Shown in pieces: positions 56,901-64,000 of a DNA stretch of 64,000 nt. Under the pieces are notes generated by a model. The model saw only the letters and a list, made by a program, of their open reading frames with translations. It was not told the DNA's origin and searched no databases. The first letter of the stretch is position 1; the number at the start of each line of letters is the position of its first letter. The stretch spans positions 3,047,001-3,111,000 of the forward strand of contig NZ_CP036533.1 of assembly GCF_024585265.1 (NCBI RefSeq), in the 5' to 3' direction. The translations under genes and the position numbers were made by a program. The stretch is from Bradyrhizobium sp. WBAH42. Lineage in GTDB: Bacteria; Pseudomonadota; Alphaproteobacteria; Rhizobiales; Xanthobacteraceae.

Positions 56901-59612
56901 TCAGCTGCCGGTCTGCGGCGCAGCCGGCGGCGGTGCGATCTGCCGCCGGAACAGGATGCGCTGGTAGAGCCAGCCGATCGCGACCAGCACGACGCCGAGG
57001 CACATGAACGAGAGCGCGCGATAGACGCCGGTCAGCGTCGACATGTCGATCACGAAGGCCTTCAGGATCGTCAGGGCGATCACGGCGGCGGACGCCAGGC
57101 GCGCACGCTCGGAGTTGACCAGGATGCCGACCCCGAGCAGCACCACGCCGAAGGCGAGCCAGCCGATCGAATAGGTGTATTGCTCGGCACTCGTGGTGCC
57201 GCCGTAGAGCAGGACCGGGCCGTGATAGAAGCGGCGGATCTCGAGCGTCACGTAGGTGAGCGCGAACACCAGGGCGCCACCCGCAATCGTGTTTGCATAT
57301 GCGACACGGCGGTGTCCCGCCACCGCGTAGGAGAGCAGCAGCATCAGCACGGCCGGCAGCGCATAGCCGAGCAGCAGCAGATTGAACACGAGGCCGCCGA
57401 CATTGACGCTGGAGAACAGTAGCGGGTTCTCCAGGATCAGGAGGCCGAACACGCTGATGAGGCCGGCGATTGCCGTCAGCACGACCGCGCCGACATCGTG
57501 CACGATGCTGTGGCTGCGCAGCCGCAGGCGCTCCAGCCCGATTGCCATGGCGAGCGTGATGCAGACCTGCAGCGCGAATTCGAGCAGCGAGGGCGGCGAG
57601 ATCATGTCGCCACCGGTCGCAAAATGCCGGATCTCCGTGAAGGCGAGCAGCGCGGTGAACAGGATCGCGGCGGTCTCGACCACGCGCAGCGGCGCGTCGT
57701 CGGCGCGACGGCGCAGGAAGATGCTCGCGCCCCAGAACGAGGCGGCCGGCAGGCCATAGCCCCACAACAGCCAGTTGAAGATCGGCGTCGTGCCGACGGC
57801 ATCGCCGACGATACGCGGATCATAGGCGATGCGCGCGGTGACGATCGCGGCGAAGATGGCAGCCAACCGGCGCAGCACCGGAATCGGCCGCTGCAACGAG
57901 ATCCAGGCGGTGCCGAGCGACATCAGCGCGAGCGCGATGGTGAGCCAGCCCTTCTCCAGGGCGAAGGTCAGCGCCAGTGCCAGCGCGCCGAGCGTGCCGG
58001 TCGCGAACAGCGCGACCGAGGTGGCAACGCCCGGGCGTTCTTCGCGGCGCATCAGCGCCTCGGTCGCCGCGCCAAAGGCCGCGGCGAGCAGCACGGCGAG
58101 GATCGCGAACGGGATCGAGCGGTCGAGATGGGCGATGCGCGCATAGAGCGCGACCAGGATGGCGATCGGCGTCGCGACGCCCGCCGCCGACCACACCACG
58201 GGAATGATCGCCGAATTCGAGCGGCCCTGCGCGAAAAAGCCCGCGACGCCGAAGCCGGCGGCGAAGATCGCGGCCGTCACCAGGTGCAGCGTCACTGAAC
58301 TGTCGGTCGCCACAGGGCCGACGCCGGGCATCGGGCCGCCCGGCAGCACCAGCATGTCAGGATTGGCGCGCACCGCCCATTCGGCGAACACGATGAACAC
58401 GGCCGCCGCGGCTGCGCCCAGCGCGCCGGTCGCCGCCGGTGCACGCCAGGCGACGAACAGCGTGCCGCCGACCAGGAGCGTGAATGCGATCAGCGCGAGA
58501 TCCGCATGCGCGCTCGACAGTACGACCAGCATCGCCCCGAACAGGTAGGCGCCGAGCGCGCCCGAAGAGACCGGCTCGATCTCGCCGTCCTCGAAGGTGG
58601 GTCCGAACATGAAGCCGCAGACGACGAGCAGTGCGGCGAGCACGAAGCCGACGATGGCGTGGAAGGCGTGCGGCGCGACCTGCACCTGTTCGGTATCGAG
58701 ACCCGGGAAGATCCAGAGCACCGCGAAGGCAATGGTCGTGACCGCAAGCCAGCGCCACAGCCTGATGCGGGCGAGACCGAAACTCGCGGCCGTCACGACC
58801 GCAAGATAGATGTAGAGCGCCCAATAATCCGGCTTGCCCGAGGAGACGAGGATCGGCGTCACGAAGGCGCCGACGACGCCGAGCCCCGCGAGCGCGGGGC
58901 CGTGCAGGAGCGCTGCGGCCAGCGTGCTCATCGCAACGATGCCGAGCAGCACGAAGGCCGTCGCAGGCACGAGGAAGCCGTAGAGCGCGTAAGCCGCGTA
59001 GATGGTCGCGAAAGCCACCGCGGTTCCGGCCGCGGTGAGGATCGCGGGGATGTTGGCGATCGGCAGCGCCGCGATGCTCGAGATGCTCTCCTTGCGCCGC
59101 GTCCATTCGCCGGCGCCCAGCAGTGCAGCGGCGAACAGGCCGCCGAGGAACACGCGCACACCCGGGCCGAGCAGGCCGGCCTCGATCGAATAACGCACCA
59201 TGAAGAAGCCGCCGAGCGCGAGCGCAAGCCCGCCGATCCACACCACCCAGCGGGTGCCGAGTCGTTCTTCGAATCCGGGTGCTGCCTCCGGGACCGGAGG
59301 GGGCGCATCGGCGCCAGTGCTCGGCTCGAGCGGTGGCGGCGAAATCTCTTCTGTGACGAGCGGCGGCGGCGTCGTTTCAGCTTCCGGCGCCAGCGGCGGC
59401 GGCTCGGCGGCTGCAGTCGTCGCGGTTGCTTCGGCCTGCGCCTGCGCCGGCATCAGCGGCGGCGGCTGCACCGGCCGCTGCGCATAAAGCATCTCTTCGA
59501 GCGAGTTGAGCCGGCGGCGCAACTCGGTCGCCTGGCTGGATGCCTTGATCGCAATGAGGAAGGCGATGATCGCAATGATCAGCGCAAAGGCGTCAAACGG
59601 GCCGTCGAACAT
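56901..59612 (-). CDS. DUF2339 family large membrane protein
   Basis: The 903-residue protein starts with a membrane helix (FALIIAIIAFLIAIKAS), a short coiled coil (ELRRRLNSLEEMLYAQ), a Pro/Glu-rich segment of about 80 residues, then well over twenty hydrophobic helices to the C-terminus. The sequence RLGTRWVVWIGGLALALGGFF after the linker is typical of DUF2339, whose function is unknown. I chose ATG 59612 because GGAGG lies closely upstream. The gene converges with the second chemoreceptor gene and is 50 bases downstream of the NUDIX-type regulator gene. Confidence 0.85.
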   Translation of the reverse strand: MFDGPFDAFALIIAIIAFLIAIKASSQATELRRRLNSLEEMLYAQRPVQPPPLMPAQAQAEATATTAAAEPPPLAPEAETTPPPLVTEEISPPPLEPSTGADAPPPVPEAAPGFEERLGTRWVVWIGGLALALGGFFMVRYSIEAGLLGPGVRVFLGGLFAAALLGAGEWTRRKESISSIAALPIANIPAILTAAGTAVAFATIYAAYALYGFLVPATAFVLLGIVAMSTLAAALLHGPALAGLGVVGAFVTPILVSSGKPDYWALYIYLAVVTAASFGLARIRLWRWLAVTTIAFAVLWIFPGLDTEQVQVAPHAFHAIVGFVLAALLVVCGFMFGPTFEDGEIEPVSSGALGAYLFGAMLVVLSSAHADLALIAFTLLVGGTLFVAWRAPAATGALGAAAAAVFIVFAEWAVRANPDMLVLPGGPMPGVGPVATDSSVTLHLVTAAIFAAGFGVAGFFAQGRSNSAIIPVVWSAAGVATPIAILVALYARIAHLDRSIPFAILAVLLAAAFGAATEALMRREERPGVATSVALFATGTLGALALALTFALEKGWLTIALALMSLGTAWISLQRPIPVLRRLAAIFAAIVTARIAYDPRIVGDAVGTTPIFNWLLWGYGLPAASFWGASIFLRRRADDAPLRVVETAAILFTALLAFTEIRHFATGGDMISPPSLLEFALQVCITLAMAIGLERLRLRSHSIVHDVGAVVLTAIAGLISVFGLLILENPLLFSSVNVGGLVFNLLLLGYALPAVLMLLLSYAVAGHRRVAYANTIAGGALVFALTYVTLEIRRFYHGPVLLYGGTTSAEQYTYSIGWLAFGVVLLGVGILVNSERARLASAAVIALTILKAFVIDMSTLTGVYRALSFMCLGVVLVAIGWLYQRILFRRQIAPPPAAPQTGS

Positions 59613-59662
59613 GAAGCCTCCAGGCAACCGGCGGGCAGGGGCCGGTACCAAAATATCAGGAT

Positions 59663-60631
59663 CTAGCGCCGGGAGCGCACGCGCAAGCCCGGCGCGGGCC
59701 GCTCCTGGAGCACCTCGCGGCGGAAGCGGTAGAGCGCCGCCGGCCGTCCGCCCGTCTGTGTCGACATCACCCCGGTCGGTTCGACCAGGGCTTCCATTTC
59801 GACCAGGCGGCGGAAGTTCTGCTTGTGCAGGTGCCGGCCGGAGATCGCCTCCACCGTATGCTGCAGTTCAGTAAGTGTGAACTCAGCCGGCAAAAGTTCA
59901 AACACGACAGGACGATACTTCAGCTTTGCGCGCAGCCGCGCGATTGCCGTGGCGAGAATCCGGCGGTGGTCGAACCGCATCGAGGTCCCGAGCGGGGGAA
60001 GCGTCTTGCGCGCTAATGCCGCAGGACGGCCGTCGCGGCGCGCCTCCTCGATCAGCCCGGCCTCGTAGAGCAGCTCGTAGCGGTCGAGCACGCGCTCCTC
60101 GTCCCAGGGCGCGCCGTCGAGACCGAAATAGAATCGCACCCGATCCTTCCGCGGCAGCGCGCGCGTCGTCTCCGGCGTTTCCTCCTCGGCCCATTTGGTC
60201 AGGGCGGGGATGATGTCGCGGGCGATGATCGCCGGCGGCTGCTCGCGCCAGTCTTCCCAGGGGAAGTAACGATACCAGGGCGCGAAGCTCGCCGCGTTTG
60301 CCGCGAGCTCGCCATCGACGGGGCGCGTCAGCGCGAGATAGCCGATCGACACCATATGGGCGCCGGTGTCGCCGGCCTCGGCATGACGGCCGCGGTCGCC
60401 GAACGTGTAGAGCTGCTCGACATAGCCGAGCCGCAGCCCCGCCTGTCGCTCGACCCAGGCGCGCAGGCCGATCTCGAACGTGCGATGGCTCACCGCGTCG
60501 AACGGGCCGAACGGCAGGCCGGCCAGCCCGTCAGCACCGCGCGCGGTCAGGATCAGCGGCTCATGGTCCTCGATCGCGACGATCGCGGCGGTCAGGCCGA
60601 TCTCGATCGGTGTCAGCAGCGTCTCGCTCAT
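59663..60631 (-). CDS. nadQ: NUDIX-like/winged-helix transcriptional regulator, NadQ/NrtR type
   Basis: The 322-residue protein has an N-terminal NUDIX-like domain (TAAIVAIEDHEPLILTARG, then GLRAWVERQAGLRLGYVEQL) in which the catalytic Nudix box is degenerate, fitting a sensor rather than a hydrolase. The C-terminal winged helix includes FELLPAEFTLTELQHTVEAI, then HKQNFRRLVE and GRPAALYRF, the NrtR-like layout. From memory, such COG4111 proteins are called NadQ in Rhizobiales and control nadABC. The window contains nadABC with a duplicated palindrome in front, a likely target. It stands apart from that operon by about 10 kb. Confidence 0.78.
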   Translation of the reverse strand: MSETLLTPIEIGLTAAIVAIEDHEPLILTARGADGLAGLPFGPFDAVSHRTFEIGLRAWVERQAGLRLGYVEQLYTFGDRGRHAEAGDTGAHMVSIGYLALTRPVDGELAANAASFAPWYRYFPWEDWREQPPAIIARDIIPALTKWAEEETPETTRALPRKDRVRFYFGLDGAPWDEERVLDRYELLYEAGLIEEARRDGRPAALARKTLPPLGTSMRFDHRRILATAIARLRAKLKYRPVVFELLPAEFTLTELQHTVEAISGRHLHKQNFRRLVEMEALVEPTGVMSTQTGGRPAALYRFRREVLQERPAPGLRVRSRR

Positions 60632-60704
60632 GCGGCTGAGATCGCAGGTGTTGCGAGAAGAATGTCTTCGTTGGTTGAGCCGGTCGCTCCGCGGGCAAGC
60701 TGCA

Positions 60705-60875
60705 ACCTCTCCCGCTTGCGGGAGAGGCGTAGGCCGCCCTCGGCGGCCGTAACTAGAGACGCCGAGGCAAAGCCTCGGCTATGGCATAGCGCCGGGTGAG
60801 GGCTTTGTCCTCTAGGGGATTGTCCCGTTGCGGAGACACCCTCTCCCCAACCCTCTCCCGAAAGCGGGAGAGGGG
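60705..60875. repeat. Nested palindromic repeat, CCTCTCCC family
   Basis: The element begins ACCTCTCCCGCTTGCGGGAGAG-like (itself a hairpin) and ends with CCCTCTCCCGAAAGCGGGAGAGGG-like (another hairpin; both named by start and end only). Between them is the perfect stem GCCGAGGC-AAA-GCCTCGGC (60761-60779). It occupies the gap between the NUDIX regulator and the phosphatase-like gene. Related elements are at 4794-4927 and 45349-45517. Confidence 0.8.
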
Positions 60876-60911
60876 GCGCGGTCCCGTCGTGGTTGCTATT
60901 CGACTCCCGCC

Positions 60912-61418
60912 TCATTCGAGCTCGATCACGAAGGGGCGGCCTTCGACCATCATCGCGCCGGGGCCCATCTCGTCGAGTGCGCGCAGCATGCGGCCCTCGC
61001 GTCCCAGCGCGCGGTCGGCGAGACCGACGATGCGCCGGTTCGGCGAGGCGATCGGTGAAGCCGCGCGGATCTTCTTTGCGATCTCGATCTCGTCGCGATG
61101 CGGATTGAGTGCACAGACCGCGGCGAAGGCGCTGGCGGTGGAGCGGCTGATGCCGGCATAGCAATGCACCACCAGCGGGGCGCTGCGGTCCCAGCCGCGC
61201 ACGAAGTTCAGCACCTGCTCGATATGCGTCTCCGACGGCGCGACGAAGCCGTCCATCTCCTCGGTGATGTCGTCCATCGACACCTTGAGATGGTTGGCCG
61301 GCAGCACCGACACCGGCCGCGCCACCTGTTCGACATTGGCCATCACGGTCAGCACATGGCTGGCGCCGGTGATGCGGACGGTTTCGGGAAGCGCGGCGAG
61401 GGAACAGACGTGGATCAT
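60912..61418 (-). CDS. Protein tyrosine phosphatase-like protein
   Basis: The 168-residue protein has the cysteine phosphatase loop VVHCYAGISRSTASA, with C86 and R92 in CX5R spacing. A potential general-acid aspartate lies in the preceding MDDITEEMD region near residues 49-56. Size and pattern fit small dual-specificity-like phosphatases common in Rhizobiales. The substrate may be phosphotyrosine or another phosphoester; I cannot tell. It is separated from the upstream HD-domain gene by a palindromic repeat. Confidence 0.8.
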   Translation of the reverse strand: MIHVCSLAALPETVRITGASHVLTVMANVEQVARPVSVLPANHLKVSMDDITEEMDGFVAPSETHIEQVLNFVRGWDRSAPLVVHCYAGISRSTASAFAAVCALNPHRDEIEIAKKIRAASPIASPNRRIVGLADRALGREGRMLRALDEMGPGAMMVEGRPFVIELE

Positions 61419-61454
61419 GGCGAACCTTTTTGCGCCCGATTATAGCGAGCGCTC

Positions 61455-61558
61455 GTAGGGTGGGCAAAGGCGCATCGCGCCGTGCCCACCATTTCGCAAC
61501 TGCGCGCATCGCGCTTAGTTTGGTGGGCACGGCGCAAGAGCGCCTTTGCCCACCCTAC
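61455..61558. repeat. Intergenic inverted repeat, GTAGGGTGGGCAAAG family
   Basis: The outer arms GTAGGGTGGGCAAAGGCGC and GCGCCTTTGCCCACCCTAC are perfectly complementary over 19 bases. A second inner pair, GCGCCGTGCCCACCA and TGGTGGGCACGGCGC, is perfectly complementary over 15 bases. The element could extrude a long two-step hairpin. It lies between the phosphatase-like and HD-domain genes. Confidence 0.9.
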
Positions 61559-61563
61559 AGGAC

Positions 61564-62178
61564 CTACGCAAACACGGCGCCAAACCGCTCCAGAAACTGC
61601 TTCTCGGCCCGCGCCGCGGTCCAGGGCGTCAGATAGTCGCGCCGGACGCTGTCGGAGAGACCCGGATCCTTCCCGAACAGGCGCCGCGCTTCACTCGCGC
61701 TGAAGCCCGCGAGCTCGGTTGCCTCGAGATAAGCCGCACCGCGATCGGCGGCCTTGATGGCCTGCGTGATGTCGTCAGGCAAGACCGGCGGCAAGCCGAA
61801 GCGGATGTGGATGGCACCGAGCAGCCGCTTCTCGACCGCCTTGTAATGACCGTCGAGCACGGCCTTGAACGGCGAGATCATGTCGCCGATCACGTATTCC
61901 GGCGCATCATGGAGCAGGGCCGCGAGCCGCATTCGCTGGTCGACGCGGGGCATCTCGAGCCGCAGCACGGTCTCTACCAGCAGCGTATGCTGTGCGACCG
62001 AAAAGATGTGCGCGCCGAGGGTCTGCCCGTTCCAGCGCGCCACCCGCGCCAGCCCGTGCGCGATGTCGCCGATCTCGATGTCGAGCGGGGAGGGATCGAG
62101 CAGGTCGAGCCGCCGGCCCGACAGCATGCGCTGCCAGGCGCGGACCTCCTCGTTGCGCGTCGCCTTCTTCGCCGTCAT
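61564..62178 (-). CDS. HD-domain phosphohydrolase (YfbR-like)
   Basis: The 204-residue protein has the HD-domain metal ligands: an early histidine in IFSVAQHTLLV, then the HD doublet in LAALLHDAPEYVIGD, and a later aspartate in IKAADRGAAYLEA. This arrangement is that of YfbR-like 5'-deoxynucleotidases and related hydrolases. I chose ATG 62178, which overlaps the tag stop codon; a frame extending to 62421 runs into tag and is not real. Overlap with tag indicates one operon with tag and ygfZ. Confidence 0.8.
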   Translation of the reverse strand: MTAKKATRNEEVRAWQRMLSGRRLDLLDPSPLDIEIGDIAHGLARVARWNGQTLGAHIFSVAQHTLLVETVLRLEMPRVDQRMRLAALLHDAPEYVIGDMISPFKAVLDGHYKAVEKRLLGAIHIRFGLPPVLPDDITQAIKAADRGAAYLEATELAGFSASEARRLFGKDPGLSDSVRRDYLTPWTAARAEKQFLERFGAVFA

Positions 62179-62801
62179 TTGGCCTTGAGGCGCGGCTTGC
62201 GCTGTGTCTTGCCGCAGGTCGCATGACAGTGGCAATCGACCAGGTGGTCGTTGACCATGCCGGTTGCCTGCATGAAGGCGTAGACGATCGTCGGGCCGAC
62301 GAATTTGAAGCCGCGCGAGGACAGCTCCTTGGAGATCTGCACCGACAGCGGCGTCGAGGCCGGCACGCTTCCCGTGGTCTTGAAGTGGTTGACCTTGGGC
62401 CGTCCGTCCATGAAGTCCCACAGCAGCTTCGAGAAGCCCGGGCCCTTCTCCATGATGTCGAGATACGACTTCGCGCTCAGGATCGCGCCGTCGATCTTGG
62501 CCTTGTTGCGCACGATGCCGGCATCGTTCATCAGCGCGTGAACCTTCTTGGCATTGTAGCGCGCGATCTTCTCCGGCTGGAAATCGTCGAAGGCTTTGCG
62601 GAAATTGTCGCGCTTGCGCAGGATCGTGATCCAGGACAGGCCGGCCTGGAAGCCGTCCAGCATCAGCTTCTCGTACAGCGCGCGGTCGTCAAATTCCGGC
62701 ACGCCCCATTCAGTGTCGTGATAGGCGACGTAAAGCGGATCTTCCCCCGGCCACGGACACCGCTTCACGCCGTCGGGATGCAGACGTGCAGCGCGGCTCA
62801 T
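62175..62801 (-). CDS. tag: DNA-3-methyladenine glycosylase I
   Basis: The 208-residue enzyme removes 3-methyladenine from alkylated DNA. Diagnostic segments are CPWPGEDPLYVAYHDTEWGVP near the N-terminus, the helix-hairpin-helix region with FQAGLSWITILRKRDNFR, the FKFVGPTIVYAFMQATGMVNDH stretch, and the C-terminal DCHCHATC, which includes zinc ligands of the family. It overlaps ygfZ upstream and the HD-domain gene downstream, each by four bases. Confidence 0.95.
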   Translation of the reverse strand: MSRAARLHPDGVKRCPWPGEDPLYVAYHDTEWGVPEFDDRALYEKLMLDGFQAGLSWITILRKRDNFRKAFDDFQPEKIARYNAKKVHALMNDAGIVRNKAKIDGAILSAKSYLDIMEKGPGFSKLLWDFMDGRPKVNHFKTTGSVPASTPLSVQISKELSSRGFKFVGPTIVYAFMQATGMVNDHLVDCHCHATCGKTQRKPRLKAK

Positions 62802-63673
62802 GCGATGGGCTGCTTGGCTGGAATGCGGACGACGTCGGGTTCAGCGAGCGTCAAAGCCAGCCCCCCGGCGATGAGCGGCTGGCCTGCATCCAGCGCATCG
62901 GCGACACGGTCGATGCGCACCAGCGCGATGCCCTTGCCGCCGGCGCTCGAGCCCATCGTGCCGACCGGCTTGTCGCCGGCGAGAATGGTCGTGCCCGGCT
63001 CGGGCGAGGCGTCCTCGAGCAGCACTTTCACGCTGCGCGTGCGCGCGGTGCCGCGATGCTGCATGCGCGAGACGACCTCCTGGCCGACATAGCAGCCCTT
63101 GTCGAAATCGACGCCGGCGAGGCGATCCATGTTGGTCTCGTGCGGGAACGCATCGCCATACATGAAATCGAGCCCGCCGCGCGGCACGCCGAGCGCGATG
63201 CGGTGCGCCTCGTAGCCGGCCGCATCGACCAGCTCGGCGCCGATGAGGTCCGACAGTTTCTGCTTGAGGTCTTCCGGGATCAGGATGCGGGTGCCGAGCC
63301 CATCGGCCCGCGGATCGGCGAAGGCAAGGTCGGGCTGGGCCGCCGGCTCGCCGTCCCATGCCGCGAGCACGCCGAGGTCGAGGTTGTCCACCGTGACCTT
63401 GGCGCGCAGCTTGTAGAATTTCAGCTTGGTGGCGAGGGTGTCCGCCAGCGCCTTGGGGCAGTCGATCAGGAACCCGCCGCCGTGACCCGCGGGCGCTTCC
63501 GTGATCAGGAAATCCACGATGATCTTGCCCTGCGGCGTCAGCAGCGCGCCGAATCGCCCCAGGCCAGGTTTCAGCCGGTCCAGGTCGGTGGTGACGAGGC
63601 CATTGAGGAAGTTGCGCGCATCCTCACCCGCGACCTTGATCACGCCCCGATCGGGAAGAAACGCTGATTTCAT
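62798..63673 (-). CDS. ygfZ: Folate-binding protein YgfZ (iron-sulfur cluster assembly)
   Basis: The 291-residue protein is related to the glycine-cleavage T protein and binds tetrahydrofolate to help maintain some Fe-S enzymes. The YgfZ signature is present as DKGCYVGQEVVSRM, with the key cysteine at C194. It starts MKSAFLPDRGVIKVAGEDA. I chose ATG 63673; a longer frame to 63952 overlaps the divergent dihydroorotase gene. Its stop overlaps tag by four bases. Confidence 0.92.
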   Translation of the reverse strand: MKSAFLPDRGVIKVAGEDARNFLNGLVTTDLDRLKPGLGRFGALLTPQGKIIVDFLITEAPAGHGGGFLIDCPKALADTLATKLKFYKLRAKVTVDNLDLGVLAAWDGEPAAQPDLAFADPRADGLGTRILIPEDLKQKLSDLIGAELVDAAGYEAHRIALGVPRGGLDFMYGDAFPHETNMDRLAGVDFDKGCYVGQEVVSRMQHRGTARTRSVKVLLEDASPEPGTTILAGDKPVGTMGSSAGGKGIALVRIDRVADALDAGQPLIAGGLALTLAEPDVVRIPAKQPIA

Positions 63674-63770
63674 GCGAAAATCTCTTGCGACATGTTGCTC
63701 CGGAACGTAAGCCCGCAACGCATAAACGACAAGACCTCGAGCCCTGCGCCCTGAGGATGAGAGAGGCCCC

Positions 63771-64000
63771 ATGACCCAGCGTTTCGATGTGATCCTCAAG
63801 GGCGGCACCGTGGTCAACCAGGACGGTGAGGGTGTTCGCGATATCGGCATCGCGGGTGGCCGCGTCGCCGAGCTGGGCCCGCTGTCGCAAGGCTCGGCCG
63901 CCGAGGTGATCGACTGCAAGGGCCTGCACATCCTGCCCGGCGTGATGGACACGCAGGTGCATTTCCGCGAGCCCGGGCTGGAGCAGAAGGAAGACCTCGA
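63771..64000 (+). CDS. Dihydroorotase-type amidohydrolase, N-terminal part only
   Basis: The gene is cut by the window end; 76 residues are visible. It starts [20 protein letters not shown], with [16 protein letters not shown] and the metal-site region [13 protein letters not shown]. This matches class I dihydroorotases and related cyclic amidohydrolases, which act in pyrimidine synthesis. The usual HxH metal motif reads QVH here, so the first histidine is replaced by glutamine. ATG 63771 has GAGAGG upstream. It is divergent from ygfZ. Confidence 0.8.
   Translation, partial: MTQRFDVILKGGTVVNQDGEGVRDIGIAGGRVAELGPLSQGSAAEVIDCKGLHILPGVMDTQVHFREPGLEQKEDL

Noticed and set aside
62179..62421. N-terminal extension of the HD-domain gene into tag
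   Set aside because: The region is the coding sequence of tag in another frame; ATG 62178 overlaps the tag stop in the pattern of a coupled operon.

Overview
The window reads as chromosomal DNA of a GC-rich alphaproteobacterium of the Bradyrhizobium/Rhodopseudomonas group (Rhizobiales). The reasons are the gene order of its large dcw (division and cell wall) cluster, the protein styles (FtsZ with a long C-terminal linker, DUF6894, DUF2339, an ECF42-type sigma factor with its DGPF partner), the rnpB sequence, and many large intergenic palindromic repeats of the kind abundant in Bradyrhizobium. I see no phage, transposase, CRISPR array or tRNA gene.

Layout. 1-6.5 kb: an allophanate-hydrolase-type amidase, a Crp/Fnr regulator, a small conserved-type protein, and a TetR repressor divergent from an EmrA/EmrB-like efflux pair, with a near-perfect palindromic operator between them. 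6.5-10.2 kb: a short reading-frame region with its own promoter and ribosome-binding site, then an ABC exporter and a MATE exporter. 10.2-14.4 kb: a TauE/SafE-type permease, a MocR-type regulator, a DUF983 protein, an alpha/beta hydrolase and RNase P RNA (minus strand). 14.5-17.3 kb: a DGPF/YCII protein, an ECF42-type sigma factor and a peptidoglycan amidase.

17.7-37.1 kb is the dcw cluster, all on the plus strand: rsmH-ftsL-ftsI-murE-murF-mraY-murD-ftsW-murG-murC-murB-ddl-ftsQ-ftsA-ftsZ. It makes lipid II from UDP-GlcNAc precursors and builds the divisome. Its first part is tightly packed with ATGA overlaps; from murD onward it is interrupted by four inserted palindromic repeats. A rho-independent terminator follows ftsZ. 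lpxC, bamD, recN and ligA continue in the same direction (lipid A synthesis, outer-membrane assembly, recombination repair, DNA ligation), then a SleB-type cell-wall hydrolase.

45.5-49.1 kb: nadA-nadB-nadC on the minus strand (de novo NAD synthesis), preceded by two copies of a palindromic motif 74 bp apart. A NUDIX/winged-helix regulator of the NadQ/NrtR type is encoded at 59.7-60.6 kb and is the natural candidate to bind them. 49.5-54.8 kb: an MFS transporter with an AcuI/YhdH reductase, a secreted protein, a DUF6894 protein and a methyl-accepting chemotaxis protein. 54.8-56.9 kb: a second chemoreceptor, with the C-terminal stub of what looks like a third one between them. 56.9-64 kb: a large DUF2339 membrane protein, the NUDIX regulator, a tyrosine-phosphatase-like protein, an HD-domain hydrolase, tag, ygfZ, and the first part of a dihydroorotase gene cut by the window end.

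The observations I rate highest are the NAD operator pair with its likely regulator, the short leader gene before the ABC exporter, the chemoreceptor remnant, the repeat insertions inside the dcw cluster, and the 81-codon frame coupled to rsmH.
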